Positions 8,536 to 17,082 are shown, counted from the first letter of the stretch. The stretch: 64,000 nt of DNA from Streptomyces sp. NBC_00582 (GCF_036345155.1 NZ_CP107772.1:7068001-7132000); one strand, 5' to 3'. Numbers and translations are program-made. Notes: generated from the letters alone by a model not told the origin.

Positions 8536-9876
8536 TCAGACCAGGGCGGGTGTCTTGACGTACTGGTTGGCGGGGCGCGGCAGGCCGTAGCGCTCCCGCA
8601 GGGTCCGGCGGGGGCCGTATTCCGTGCGGAGCAGACCCCGGGCGCGCAGGATCGGGACGACGTGGTCGACGAAGGCGTCCAGACCGGAGGGCAGCACGGC
8701 GGGCATGATGTTGAAGCCGTCGGCGGCGCCCTGCGTGAACCAGGTCTCGATCGTGTCGGCGATCTGCTCGGGCGTCCCCGCGAAGGTGAGATGCCCGCGG
8801 CCGCCGCCCAGCCGCCCGATGAGCTGCCGTACGGTCAGCCGGTCCCGGCGGGCCAGCTCGACCACGAGCGTGTAGCGGCTCTTGGCCCCCTCGACGGCGT
8901 CCTCCGAGGGCAGGTCGGCCGGCAGCTCGGCGTCCAGCTCCAGCGTGCCGAGGGGAAGCTGCAGCAGTCGCTCCAGGTTGGCGACTCCGTGCCGGTGCAC
9001 GATGTGGTCCTCCAGCACCTGCTCGTGCTCCCGTGCCTCGGCCTCCGTGGACCCGATCACCGGCACGATCCCGGGCAGCACCTTGAGGTGCTCGGGATCG
9101 CGGCCGGCCGCGCCCGTCCGCGCCTTGAGGCCGGCGTAGAAGGCCTGCGCGTCGGCGAGCGTCTGCTGGGCGGTGAACACCGCCTCCGCGTACCGCGCCG
9201 CGAACTCCTTGCCGTCCTGCGAGGACCCGGCCTGCACGAGCAGCGGGTAACCCTGCGGGCTGCGCGGGACGTTGAGGGCGCCCTCGACGCTGAAGTACGT
9301 CCCCCGGTGCCGGGGCGGGTGGATCTTCGCGTCGTCGCCCCAGACCCCGGACGCCTTGTCCGCGAGGATCGTGTCGTCCTCCCAGCTGTCCCAGAGCTTC
9401 AGCGCCACGTCGAGGAACTCGGCGGCCCGGGCGTACCGCTCGGCGTGCGGGGGCTCCGCGTCGAGGCCGAAGTTGCGGGCGGCCTCCGCGCCCGCCGTGG
9501 TGACGATGTTCCAGCCCGCCCGGCCGCCGCTGATGATGTCCAGGGAGGCGAACTTGCGGGCCAGGTTGTAGGGGGAGTTGTAGGACGTGGAGGCCGTGGC
9601 GATCAGCCCGATGTGCTCGGTCGCCGTCGCCAGCGCCGTGAGCAGCGTCAGCGGCTCCAGCGCCCCGGCCGGACGCTGCGCGACACTGCCCCACAGCTGC
9701 GGCCCGTCGGCGAGGAAGAGGGAGTCGAAGGTGCCGCGTTCGGCGGTCCGGGCGAGCCGGACGTAGTGGGCCGGCTCGACATGGGCGTGCGGGTCGCTCT
9801 CCGGCAGCCGCCAGGACGCCTCGTGGTGGCCGGTGTTCATCAGGAACGCGTTGAGGTGCAGCTTTCTCGAACTCAC
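8536..9876 (-). CDS. FMN-dependent monooxygenase, NtaA/SnaA/DszA (bacterial luciferase-like) family
   Basis: 446 residues from GTG at 9876; the GTGA overlaps the stop of the ATP-binding protein gene, so translation is coupled. The family marks are present: LHLNAFLMNTGHHEASWR at the start, DGPQLWG, STSYNSPYNLARKFASLD, SGGRAGWNIVTT. These enzymes use FMNH2 from a separate reductase to oxidise nitrilotriacetate, pristinamycin precursors, sulfones or sulfonates. Placement between an importer and a TauD-type dioxygenase suggests C-S bond cleavage. No flavin reductase gene is in the cassette, so one must act from elsewhere. Confidence 0.88.
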   Translation of the reverse strand: MSSRKLHLNAFLMNTGHHEASWRLPESDPHAHVEPAHYVRLARTAERGTFDSLFLADGPQLWGSVAQRPAGALEPLTLLTALATATEHIGLIATASTSYNSPYNLARKFASLDIISGGRAGWNIVTTAGAEAARNFGLDAEPPHAERYARAAEFLDVALKLWDSWEDDTILADKASGVWGDDAKIHPPRHRGTYFSVEGALNVPRSPQGYPLLVQAGSSQDGKEFAARYAEAVFTAQQTLADAQAFYAGLKARTGAAGRDPEHLKVLPGIVPVIGSTEAEAREHEQVLEDHIVHRHGVANLERLLQLPLGTLELDAELPADLPSEDAVEGAKSRYTLVVELARRDRLTVRQLIGRLGGGRGHLTFAGTPEQIADTIETWFTQGAADGFNIMPAVLPSGLDAFVDHVVPILRARGLLRTEYGPRRTLRERYGLPRPANQYVKTPALV

Positions 9877-10607
9877 TGGTGGTCCTCCGTGACGCCCAGC
9901 GCGGCCAGCAGCCGCTCGCGGTACTCGCCGAGCAGCGGATCCCGGTACGAGCGGGGGTGGGGGCGGTCGATGGTCAGGTCGAGGCCGATCCGGCCGTGGT
10001 CGAGGACGAGGACCCGGTCGGCGAGCACGATCGCCTCGTCCACGTCATGGGTGACGAGCAGCACGGAGGGCCGGTGACGCTCCCACAGCTCCCGCAGCAG
10101 GCTGTGCATCCTGATCCGGGTGAGCGCGTCCAGCGCCCCGAACGGCTCGTCGGCCAGCAGGAGTTCGGGCTCCCTCACGAGGGAGCGGGCCAGTGCGGCG
10201 CGCTGTGCCTCGCCGCCGGACAGCTCGTTCGGCCAGGCCCGCTCCCGGCCGGCCAGTCCGACCTCGGCGAGCGCCTCCCGCCCGTGCCGCTCGGCCTGCT
10301 TGCCGTCGAGCCCGAGGAGTACGTTGTCCAGCACCCGGCGCCAGGGCAGCAGCCGTGAGTCCTGGAAGACGACCGACACCCGCTCGGGCGCCGTCAGCTC
10401 CCCGCTCCCTGCGACCTCGTGGTCCAGGCCCGCGACCGCCCTGAGCAGGGTGGACTTGCCGGAGCCGCTGTGCCCGAGGAGGGCGACGAACTGTCCGGCG
10501 GGGATGTCCAGGTCGATGCCGTCGAGGACGGTCCGTCCGTCGAAGGACCGGGTCAGGCCCCGCAACCGTACGGCCGGCCGGGTCAGTTGCTCAGTGTGCG
10601 GCGCCAT
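9873..10607 (-). CDS. ABC transporter ATP-binding protein (SsuB/TauB type)
   Basis: 244 residues from ATG at 10607, 25 bases inside the end of the permease gene, which indicates translational coupling. Walker A is GHSGSGKST (45-53); the signature LSGGEAQRAALARSLV, Walker B ELLLADEPFGALD and switch His in VTHDVDEA follow in order. Subfamily features (short, Q-loop VFQDSRLLPWRRV) match the sulfonate/nitrate/taurine importers. It powers the permease encoded just upstream. Confidence 0.9.
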   Translation of the reverse strand: MAPHTEQLTRPAVRLRGLTRSFDGRTVLDGIDLDIPAGQFVALLGHSGSGKSTLLRAVAGLDHEVAGSGELTAPERVSVVFQDSRLLPWRRVLDNVLLGLDGKQAERHGREALAEVGLAGRERAWPNELSGGEAQRAALARSLVREPELLLADEPFGALDALTRIRMHSLLRELWERHRPSVLLVTHDVDEAIVLADRVLVLDHGRIGLDLTIDRPHPRSYRDPLLGEYRERLLAALGVTEDHQ

Positions 10608-11425
10608 GACAGCACCCTCCGTTCGATGAGACGGACCGCGCTGTCGGAGACCAGGCCGAAGACGCCGTAGATCAGCAGACCGACGAGGATGACGTCCGAC
10701 TGGCCGTAGTTCTGGGCCTGGAACATCATGTAGCCGAGGCCGCTGGTGGCGTTGATCTGCTCCAGGACCACCAGCCCGAGCCAGGATCCGGTGACACCGA
10801 GCCGGAGTCCCACGAAGAATCCGGGCAGCGCGCCGGGGATCACGATCTGCCGCACGAACCGCAGCCTCGACAGCCCCTGCACCTCGGCGAGTTCGACGAA
10901 CCGGTGGTCGATGCCGGACAGCGCGGCATGCGTGTTCAGATAGATCGGGATGTAGACGACGATCGCGATGATCGCGATCTTGAAGGTCTCGCCGATGCCC
11001 AGCCACAGGATGAACAGCGGGATCAGACCGAGCACCGGGATCGCCCGGTTGAGCTGCACCGTCCCGTCGATCAGCGCCTCCCCGGTCCGGCTGAGCCCGG
11101 ACGCGAGCGCGAGCGCCACTCCGGCGGTCAGACCGATCGCGAAGCCGTACGCGGCGCGTTCGAGGGAGGTGAGGACATCGGTGGGCAGGGTCCCGTCGGT
11201 CCACAGGTGCACACCGGTCCGCAGGACCGTCCAGGGCGCCGGGACCGCCCCCGGGTCGAGCCGGCCGGCGGCGGAGGCGGCCGCCCACAGGGCGAGCAGG
11301 AGGAGGGGCCCGGCCAGCCGGGCGGCGGGGAGACGTTTGCCGGGGGCGAGGCTGCGGCGTCGCCGGCGCGGCTGCTCGGCGGCCACGGCGACGGGGGCGG
11401 CCGTGCCCAGGGTGGTGGTGGTCAT
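10583..11425 (-). CDS. ABC transporter permease (SsuC/TauC type)
   Basis: 280 residues from ATG at 11425, five bases after the binding-protein stop. About six membrane segments are visible, beginning LAGPLLLLALWAAAS. The EAA-like cytoplasmic loop (ELAEVQGLSRLRFVRQIVIPGALPG) contacts the ATPase. The architecture is that of sulfonate/nitrate/taurine family importers. It forms a unit with the flanking binding protein and ATPase genes. Confidence 0.9.
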   Translation of the reverse strand: MTTTTLGTAAPVAVAAEQPRRRRRSLAPGKRLPAARLAGPLLLLALWAAASAAGRLDPGAVPAPWTVLRTGVHLWTDGTLPTDVLTSLERAAYGFAIGLTAGVALALASGLSRTGEALIDGTVQLNRAIPVLGLIPLFILWLGIGETFKIAIIAIVVYIPIYLNTHAALSGIDHRFVELAEVQGLSRLRFVRQIVIPGALPGFFVGLRLGVTGSWLGLVVLEQINATSGLGYMMFQAQNYGQSDVILVGLLIYGVFGLVSDSAVRLIERRVLSWRRTLSN

Positions 11426-11430
11426 GGCGG

Positions 11431-12486
11431 TCAGCTCCGGTACTCGGCGGGTACGGACTTCGCGGCGATGCCCTCGAAGCGGTGGTCGAAGAGGGAGGAG
11501 ACGTCGAACTTCTTCACGAAGCCGCCCTCCGCGAGCAGATCGGCGGTCTCCTGCTCCCAGGCGATCGCCTCGTCCCAGCTCGGCGGGAACAGCGGCTTGT
11601 TCGCGAGGTCGGAGATCGCCTTCGCCTGGGCGAGCGTCAGGTTCTGCGTCTTGACGTAGAACTCCTCGTTCCAGACGTCCGGGTTCTCGTACTGCCACAC
11701 CTGGCCCTTGGCCCACTGCGGGATGTACGCGGCGACCGCGGCCGCCTTCGCCTCGTCGTTCAGCACGGACACCGGCGCCCACAGCAGGTTCAGCAGGTCG
11801 ACGACGTCGGTGGTGACCGTGCGGGCGCCCTTGGAGCCGTACTGCTGGAGGTAGGCGGGCGCCTGGCTGTTGGCGAGCGGGGCGATGTCGACCTGACCCG
11901 ACTGCAGGGCCGTCAGGAACTGGTTGCTCGTCAGCGGGACCAGCGTCACCTCGTCGTACTTCAGACCCGCCTTCTTCAACGCCCGCAGCAGCACGACACC
12001 CTGCGCCTGGCCCTGCGAGAACGCCAGCTTCTTCCCCTTGAAGTCCTCGACGGTGTGGATGTCACTGCCGGGCTTGGTGGCGAAGAGATAGTTCGGCTTG
12101 CGGGTGATGTTGATCGCGACGATCTTCGCGTCGTAACCCTGGTAATGCGCCTGGATCGGCGGGATGCCCGCGTTGTTCGCGAGGTCCAGGGATTTCGCCC
12201 GGAACGCGTTGATGACATCGGGACCTGCCCCGATGTTCACCCAGCTCGACACCGTGAAAGGCAGGTCGGGCAGTTTCGCCAGCTTGAACTGCAGCTGCTG
12301 GACGTTCTGGTACGAGGCGATCTTCAGGCTGGTGCCGGAGGGCACCTTGGCGGCGAGCGGAGCCGTGGAAGCGCCCTTGCCGGTGGCGGCGGCGGTGCTC
12401 TCGGCGCAACCGCTGAGCCCGGCGACACCGGCGGCGGCGCCGAGCAGAGAGGCGAGGAACAGCCGGCGGTCATAGGTCGAAGGCAT
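11431..12486 (-). CDS. ABC transporter substrate-binding lipoprotein (SsuA/TauA-like)
   Basis: 351 residues from ATG at 12486, with GAGGGG a few bases upstream; in-frame codons further upstream lack homology-like sequence. The N-terminus has twin arginines (YDRRLFLAS) followed by a hydrophobic stretch and a lipobox L24-S-G-C27, so export is probably by Tat with lipid anchoring. The mature part has the periplasmic-binding fold type II of aliphatic sulfonate binders (VNIGAGPDVINAFRAKSLDLANNAGIPP). The gene opens the transporter operon and is preceded by a cysteine-ending leader ORF, consistent with control by sulfur supply. Confidence 0.88.
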   Translation of the reverse strand: MPSTYDRRLFLASLLGAAAGVAGLSGCAESTAAATGKGASTAPLAAKVPSGTSLKIASYQNVQQLQFKLAKLPDLPFTVSSWVNIGAGPDVINAFRAKSLDLANNAGIPPIQAHYQGYDAKIVAINITRKPNYLFATKPGSDIHTVEDFKGKKLAFSQGQAQGVVLLRALKKAGLKYDEVTLVPLTSNQFLTALQSGQVDIAPLANSQAPAYLQQYGSKGARTVTTDVVDLLNLLWAPVSVLNDEAKAAAVAAYIPQWAKGQVWQYENPDVWNEEFYVKTQNLTLAQAKAISDLANKPLFPPSWDEAIAWEQETADLLAEGGFVKKFDVSSLFDHRFEGIAAKSVPAEYRS

Positions 12487-12584
12487 GGGAGAACCCCTCA
12501 GGGAAAGCGGCGAAAAAAGGCATGCGGAATTCCAGGGACGGAAAAGGGAACTCACGCGGAGAAAGGCAGGAAGAAGGGCGCGCT

Positions 12585-12598
12585 CCCGGCGCACCGGG
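12585..12598 (-). promoter_or_regulatory. Small hairpin just after the cysteine-ending leader ORF
   Basis: CCCGG / CCGGG arms (12585-12589 and 12594-12598) start 3 bases past the leader stop codon in the direction of transcription, and are followed by a pyrimidine-rich run. The stem is short, so an attenuator role is only suggested. Confidence 0.35.
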
Positions 12599-12601
12599 GC
12601 G

Positions 12602-12667
12602 TCAGCAACAGAGAGTGCGACAGCTCATGGAATCATGGTCCGTTCCGATCGCTGCGCCTGTCAACAT
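12602..12667 (-). CDS. Candidate leader peptide ending Cys-Arg-Thr-Leu-Cys-Cys, upstream of the organosulfur importer
   Basis: A 21-codon ORF starts with ATG at 12667, only 15 bases after the ROK gene stop, and ends at TGA 12602-12604. Its last eight residues are MSCRTLCC, with three cysteine codons, two in tandem at the end. It lies 115 bases before the substrate-binding protein of a sulfur-scavenging operon. In actinobacteria, cysteine-rich leader peptides are known to attenuate sulfur-assimilation operons by ribosome stalling when Cys-tRNA is scarce. No convincing ribosome-binding site is visible, so expression is uncertain. Confidence 0.45.
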   Translation of the reverse strand: MLTGAAIGTDHDSMSCRTLCC

Positions 12668-12681
12668 TCGGAGTTTCTGAA

Positions 12682-13887
12682 TTAATTGGGTTCGGGTGAA
12701 GCGGTGAGCGGATCCCGGTAGAGGACGTCGAGGGCCACCGCGCCGCCCGCCACGGCCAGCACGGAGTCCCGGAAACTGGTGGGCGCGACGCACGAGGCGC
12801 GCTCCGCCCCCACCTCCTCCCGCAGCGCGGCCAGGCAGTCCTCGCGGAACAGCACACCCACCTCGGTGACGACGACCCGCTCCGGGTTGAGGACGTCCAG
12901 CAGCAGCCCCGCCGCCCGTCCCGTCATCCGCGCCCGCTCCCGCAACAGCCGCACCGCCACCGGGTTCCCGGCGTCCGCCGCGGCGAGCACGTCCATCGGG
13001 TTCACCCCGTCCGTGACCCCCGCCTCACGGGCCCGTCGGCACAGCGTCCGCTCGCTCAGCTCGACCTGGAGGCAGCCCGTCCGGCCGCAGACGCACGGCT
13101 CGGCGCCGCCGGCCAGCGGCAGATGCGCCACGGCCCCCGCCTGGGAACGGGGGCCGTGGTGCACCTCGTCATGGGTGGCGAACGCCGCGTCGACCACGTT
13201 CCCCACGAACAGATGCAGCACACTGCGGCTGCCGCGCGCCCGCCCGAACAGGCGCTCCGCGTCGACCAACGCCCGCGCGTGCCCGTCCACATGGACCGGC
13301 AGCCCGGTGCGCGCCCCCAGGAACTCCCGCACCGGCACCTCGCGCCAGCCCAGCAGCGGATGCTCGACGACGGTCCCCGAGTCCCGGTCCACCCAGCCGC
13401 CGACCGCGACCCCGACCCCCAGCGGCCGGCTGCCCGCCGCCTCGTCCAGCAGCCCCGCCAGCCCCTCGGCGGCCCGCGCCAGCACCTCGTGCGGCTCGGT
13501 GCCCCGGTGCTTCAACTCACGGCGCGCCAGCACCCGTCCGCGCAGATCGAGCAGCGCGACCGTGGTGTACGGCACGGCCACATGCACCCCGCCGACCACG
13601 AACCGCGAGTCGTCCAGGTCGACGGGGACGTGCGGGCGGCCGACGCCGTTGCTGCGCCGGGGCACGGCCGACTCCCGGATCAGACCGAGCGCGGTGAGCC
13701 GGGTGCAGTGGTCGGTGACGGCGGCCGGGGACAGCCCGGTCAGCCGGGCGATGGTGGAGCGCGCGACGGGGCCGTGCTCCAGCACGGACCGCAGGATCAC
13801 GCTGGCGCTGGTGCGCCGCCGGTCGCTGTCGGCGACACGGGGGACGGGGGACTTACGGGGTGCGGGGGGAGCCGCGGTGCGGGGCAT
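12682..13887 (-). CDS. ROK-family transcriptional regulator
   Basis: 401 residues from ATG at 13887 with GAGGACG upstream. Residues 25-75 form a winged helix (LEHGPVARSTIARLTGLSPAAVTDHCTRL is the recognition region). The ROK domain follows, with the zinc site H255, C265, C267 and C272 (CVCGRTGC). The position of the catalytic aspartate of ROK sugar kinases (ENDAN) reads VDGHA, so this is a regulator and not a kinase. It precedes the organosulfur importer on the same strand and may control it. Its own message begins with a leader ORF and overlapping hairpins. The effector is unknown. Confidence 0.88.
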   Translation of the reverse strand: MPRTAAPPAPRKSPVPRVADSDRRRTSASVILRSVLEHGPVARSTIARLTGLSPAAVTDHCTRLTALGLIRESAVPRRSNGVGRPHVPVDLDDSRFVVGGVHVAVPYTTVALLDLRGRVLARRELKHRGTEPHEVLARAAEGLAGLLDEAAGSRPLGVGVAVGGWVDRDSGTVVEHPLLGWREVPVREFLGARTGLPVHVDGHARALVDAERLFGRARGSRSVLHLFVGNVVDAAFATHDEVHHGPRSQAGAVAHLPLAGGAEPCVCGRTGCLQVELSERTLCRRAREAGVTDGVNPMDVLAAADAGNPVAVRLLRERARMTGRAAGLLLDVLNPERVVVTEVGVLFREDCLAALREEVGAERASCVAPTSFRDSVLAVAGGAVALDVLYRDPLTASPEPN

Positions 13888-13920
13888 GGTTGACCGTCCT
13901 CGGGAACGGGGCCGACACGT

Positions 13921-13952
13921 CTCGGAAGCCGAGGCGGGTCGGGGCCCGCCTC
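13921..13952 (-). promoter_or_regulatory. Two overlapping, mutually exclusive hairpins between leader ORF and ROK gene
   Basis: GAGGCGGG / CCCGCCTC pair perfectly (13931-13938 with 13945-13952). The same GAG at 13931-13933 also pairs in CTCGG-AAG-CCGAG (13921-13933), so both stems cannot form together. The first stem overlaps the stop codon of the leader ORF. This is the geometry of a ribosome-position-dependent attenuator. Confidence 0.5.
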
Positions 13953-14040
13953 AGACCGGGCGGCGACAGGTGGCCGTGCCCTGGCGCCGCAGGTCGACAT
14001 AGCGACGCGACGTGAGGTTCAGGGACTGGGCGACCACCAT
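13951..14040 (-). CDS. Leader peptide with the LTSRRYVDL signature, upstream of the ROK gene
   Basis: A 29-residue ORF runs from ATG at 14040 to TGA at 13951-13953. It contains LNLTSRRYVDLRRQ followed by a single Cys-Arg-Arg near the end. The pattern (L)TSRR(H/Y)VDL...CR is that of the short 'putative leader peptides' annotated ahead of many Streptomyces operons, often linked to cysteine or sulfur metabolism. The gap to the ROK start is 63 bases and holds competing hairpins. The organosulfur cassette downstream fits this context. No Shine-Dalgarno is obvious, which is usual for this class. Confidence 0.65.
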   Translation of the reverse strand: MVVAQSLNLTSRRYVDLRRQGTATCRRPV

Positions 14041-14312
14041 GGCTGGAAGGGTAGGGCAGGAAAGGGGAATCCGACCAGAGCACTAGGATTCCTTTGGTGA
14101 GAGTTCACAATCCCCTGACATGGCGCCCGGTGAGCGAAACCTCTTCACCTCAGTGATCGTTGTCACGCCTGGGCCGGTGTAGCGGACATCCTTTGTGTGG
14201 ATCCCATCAAGCTCCCGTCGCCCTCTTTGTCGACCGTCGACGGTGGGCGACCGAAGGCCCCTGGGATAGCGTCACGACGTCCCCAACCTCCCCTCCTCCC
14301 CGCGGAGTCCCC

Positions 14313-14888
14313 ATGAGCACCGCCGCCGCCGGCGCCCGCCCCGGAGAGGTCCTCGCCGACCTCCTGCCCGCGTCCCGTGTCCGTGACGTCGCGCTCGTGC
14401 TCGGCGGAGCCGCGCTCACCGGCCTCGCGGCCCAGATCTCGGTGCCCGTCCCCGGCTCCCCGGTGCCGGTGACCGGCCAGACCTTCGCCGCGCTCCTCGT
14501 CGGCACCTCCCTCGGCGCCCGCCGCGGTGTCTCCGCGCTCGTCCTGTACGCGGTGGCCGGCCTCGCCGGTGTGCCGTGGTTCGCGGGCGGCGCCTCCGGG
14601 ATCTCCGTCTCCTTCGGCTACATCCTCGGCATGATCCTCGCCTCCGCCGCCGTCGGCGCCCTCGCCCGCCGGGGCGCGGACCGCACCGTGTGGCGCACCG
14701 CGGGCGCGATGCTGATCGGCGAGGCGATCGTCTACGCCGTCGGCGTCCCCTACCTCGCCTACGCGGCCGACCTCCCCCTCTCCACCGCGATCGCGGTCGG
14801 CCTCACCCCCTTCCTGATCGGTGACGCCGTCAAGGCGCTCCTGGCGATGGGCCTGCTGCCGACGACCTGGAAGTTCGCGAACCGCTGA
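14313..14888 (+). CDS. bioY: BioY-family biotin transporter substrate-binding component
   Basis: 191 residues from ATG at 14313, with CGGAG 7 bases upstream. Six hydrophobic segments are visible, and the family signature VTGQTFAALLVGTSLGARRG sits near residue 53, followed by GVPWFAGG. BioY is the S-component of an ECF-type biotin importer and can bind biotin alone. No ECF ATPase or T-component gene is nearby, so it is either solitary or uses a shared module. It begins divergently from the leader/ROK transcript. The stretch 14889-15046 after it holds no convincing gene. Confidence 0.9.
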   Translation: MSTAAAGARPGEVLADLLPASRVRDVALVLGGAALTGLAAQISVPVPGSPVPVTGQTFAALLVGTSLGARRGVSALVLYAVAGLAGVPWFAGGASGISVSFGYILGMILASAAVGALARRGADRTVWRTAGAMLIGEAIVYAVGVPYLAYAADLPLSTAIAVGLTPFLIGDAVKALLAMGLLPTTWKFANR

Positions 14889-15046
14889 GGCGGTCCACCT
14901 CCCGAAGGGGTTCGCCGGGTCGTACCGCGAGGTGATCCCGGCGAGCCTCTTCCGCGTTTCCGGGGGGAACGGCCCGTCGCCCCGATCACCGGCGTGCGAA
15001 GGCGAAGGAGGCGGCCCGCCCGAGGGTCCCCGGTCGGCGATGCGCG

Positions 15047-15216
15047 TCAGTTCTGTGGGCGCCGCCGGGCCCACCACGGCCCGGCCGCGCCCGCCACGAG
15101 CAGAAAGGCCCCGGTCGCGCCGAGCGGCAGCAGGTCCTGGCCGACGCCGGTCTTCGGCAGCTCGTCACCGGCGGGCGCCGGGGGCGCGTTGTCCGTACCG
15201 AGCAGCAGCGGGCCGG
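15047..15216 (-). pseudogene. Remnant: C-terminal sorting signal of a cell-wall-anchored protein
   Basis: Reading on the minus strand to the TGA at 15047-15049, the last ~55 residues are PAPAGDELPKTG, a hydrophobic segment (LLPLGATGAFLLVAGAAG) and the positive tail WWARRRPQN. This is a complete sortase sorting signal (LPxTG, membrane span, basic tail). Upstream of about 15216 the frame continues but loses protein-like composition, because the DNA there is the head of a plus-strand remnant. So the N-terminal bulk of the gene is missing. The right boundary given is approximate. Confidence 0.6.
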
Positions 15217-15611
15217 GGGCTTCGCCTGGGCGACCCCCAAGGGCCGGCGGCGGGACGTGAAGACGGGCGCGGAGGTGCACTACACCTCGCCCGACGGCAC
15301 CCAGGAACTCGCCGCCAAGTCCTCCCTGGCCCGCGGCGACCTGCTGGAGAGCTGGCGGACCTCCGAGCGGAACGCCCGGCAGGGCCGCGACTACCGCAGG
15401 ATCCGCCTGGAACGGACGACGTTCCGGGGCCGCCCGGCGGTCCTCTGGGAGTACACGTTCACGCTCCAGGGCACCCGCTGGCACGCCCGGCTGCTCGGCT
15501 TCGACCGGGCGGGCACGTCGTACCAGATCAACACCTGGTACCAGCCGGGGGGTGGAGGCGGACGCCCTGAAGACGTACGACGAGGTGAAGGAGAGCTTTA
15601 CGGTGCTGTGA
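15210..15611 (+). pseudogene. Remnant: C-terminal domain like those of Streptomyces Ser/Thr kinases, with a frameshift
   Basis: From GFAWATPKG near 15210 the frame reads GAEVHYTSPDGTQELAAKS ... VLWEYTFTLQGTRWHARLLGFDRAGTSYQINTWYQPG, a domain found at the C-terminus of several actinobacterial protein kinases and secreted proteins (recognised by pattern, not by search). At a run of six G (15547-15552) the frame breaks: the +1 frame continues VEADALKTYDEVKESFTVL and a stop at 15609-15611, which is the natural end. One extra G restores everything. There is no N-terminal kinase part. The end overlaps the convergent permease by 14 bases. Confidence 0.6.
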
Positions 15612-17082
15612 CCGCGTCGGCCGGCTCGGCCGCGTCCCGGGCGGCCCGCGCCTTCGCGACCCTCTCCTTCACCAGGGCGACGGCGACCACCGCCGCGGCG
15701 ACGAGCAGCGACAGCAGCACGGTCGTACGCCCGCTGCTCTCGCCCTCGGTGTCGGTCAGCATGTACCCGAGCACGAACACGATCAGCGCGGCCGTCGCCC
15801 ACGTCAGGTACGGGTACAGCCACATCCGCACGACCAGCTTCTCCGGTGCCTCGCGCTGGATGATCCGCCGCATGCGGAGCTGCGAGAAGCAGATCACCAG
15901 CCAGACGAACAGGGCCACCGCACCGCTGGAGTTGACCAGGAAGAGGAAGACGGTGTCCGGCGCGAGGTAGTTGAAGAACACCGCGACGAAGCCGAACACG
16001 ACCGAGGACAGGATCGCCGCCCTCGGCACGCCCCGGCCGTTGACCCGCGCGAACGCCTTGGGCGCGTCGCCGCGCCGGCCGAGCGAGAACGCCATCCGGG
16101 AGGCCGTGTACAGGCCGGAGTTGAGACAGGACAGTACCGACGTCAGCACGATGAAGTTCATGATCTGACCGGCGTGCGCGATGCCGAGGGAGTCGAGGGC
16201 GGCGACGTACGAGCCCTTCTCTGCGATGGACTTGTCGTCCCACGGCAGCAGGGTGACGACGACGAAGATCGAGCCGAGGTAGAAGACGCCGATCCGCCAG
16301 ATGATGCTGTTGGTGGACTTGGTGACGGCCCGCTGCGGGTTCTCGGACTCGCCGGCCGCGAGGGTCGCGATCTCGCTGCCCATGAAGGAGAAGACGACGA
16401 GCAGGACGCCGGTGAGGACGGCCCCGGGCCCGTTCGGCAGGAAGCCGCCGTGCGCGGTGAGGTTGTCGAGCCCCGCCTTGTCGCTGTCGACACCGGGCAG
16501 GACGCCGAACACGGCCAGGCCGCCGACGACGATGAACGCGCCGATCGCCACGACCTTGATCCCGGCGAACCAGAACTCGAACTCGCCGTAGGAGCCGACG
16601 GAGACCAGGTTGGTGGCGGTCAGCACCACCATCACGAGGAGTGCCCACCCCCACTGCGGTACGGCCGGGATCCAGCCCTCGAGGATCTTGGCGCCGGCGG
16701 TGGCCTCCACGGCCAGCACCACGACCCAGAAGAATTAGTACAGCCAGCCGATGGAGAAGCCGGCCCAGCGGCCGAGCGCCCGGTCGGCGTGTGCGGAGAA
16801 GGAACCCGAGGTGGGGTTGGCGGCGGACATCTCCCCGAGCATCCGCATCACCAGCACCACGAGCGTGCCGACGAGGGCGTAGGAGAGGAGGATCCCGGGG
16901 CCCGCGGTGGCGATGCCCGAGCTGGATCCGACGAACAGTCCGGCACCGATGACGCCGCCGATGGCGATCATCGACAGATGCCGGTTCTTGAGACCTGCCT
17001 GGAGGCCGGAACCGGGGTCGCCGGTGTTCCCGGGGCCTCCGGTGCCGTGCTCGGCCTGAGCGAGGGTGGGCTGAGAAGTCAT
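15598..17082 (-). pseudogene. Amino-acid permease (APC family) interrupted by an in-frame TAA
   Basis: A 494-codon permease frame runs from ATG at 17082 to TGA at 15598. The N-terminal part (MTSQPTLAQ..., LKNRHLSMIAIGGVIGAGLFVGS, EMSAANPTSGSFSAHADRALGRWAGFSIGWLY) stops at codon 116 (TAA, 16735-16737). The frame then resumes FFWVVVLAVEATAGAKILEGWIP... with the remaining membrane segments. Homologues read GWLYWFFWVVVLAVEA, so a Trp codon has become TAA, which needs two base changes from TGG. A short product and a re-initiated C-terminal part from a GTG near 16722 are possible but unlikely to work. The family is the GABA/aromatic amino-acid permease type with 12 spans. A sequencing error cannot be excluded. 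Confidence 0.8.
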
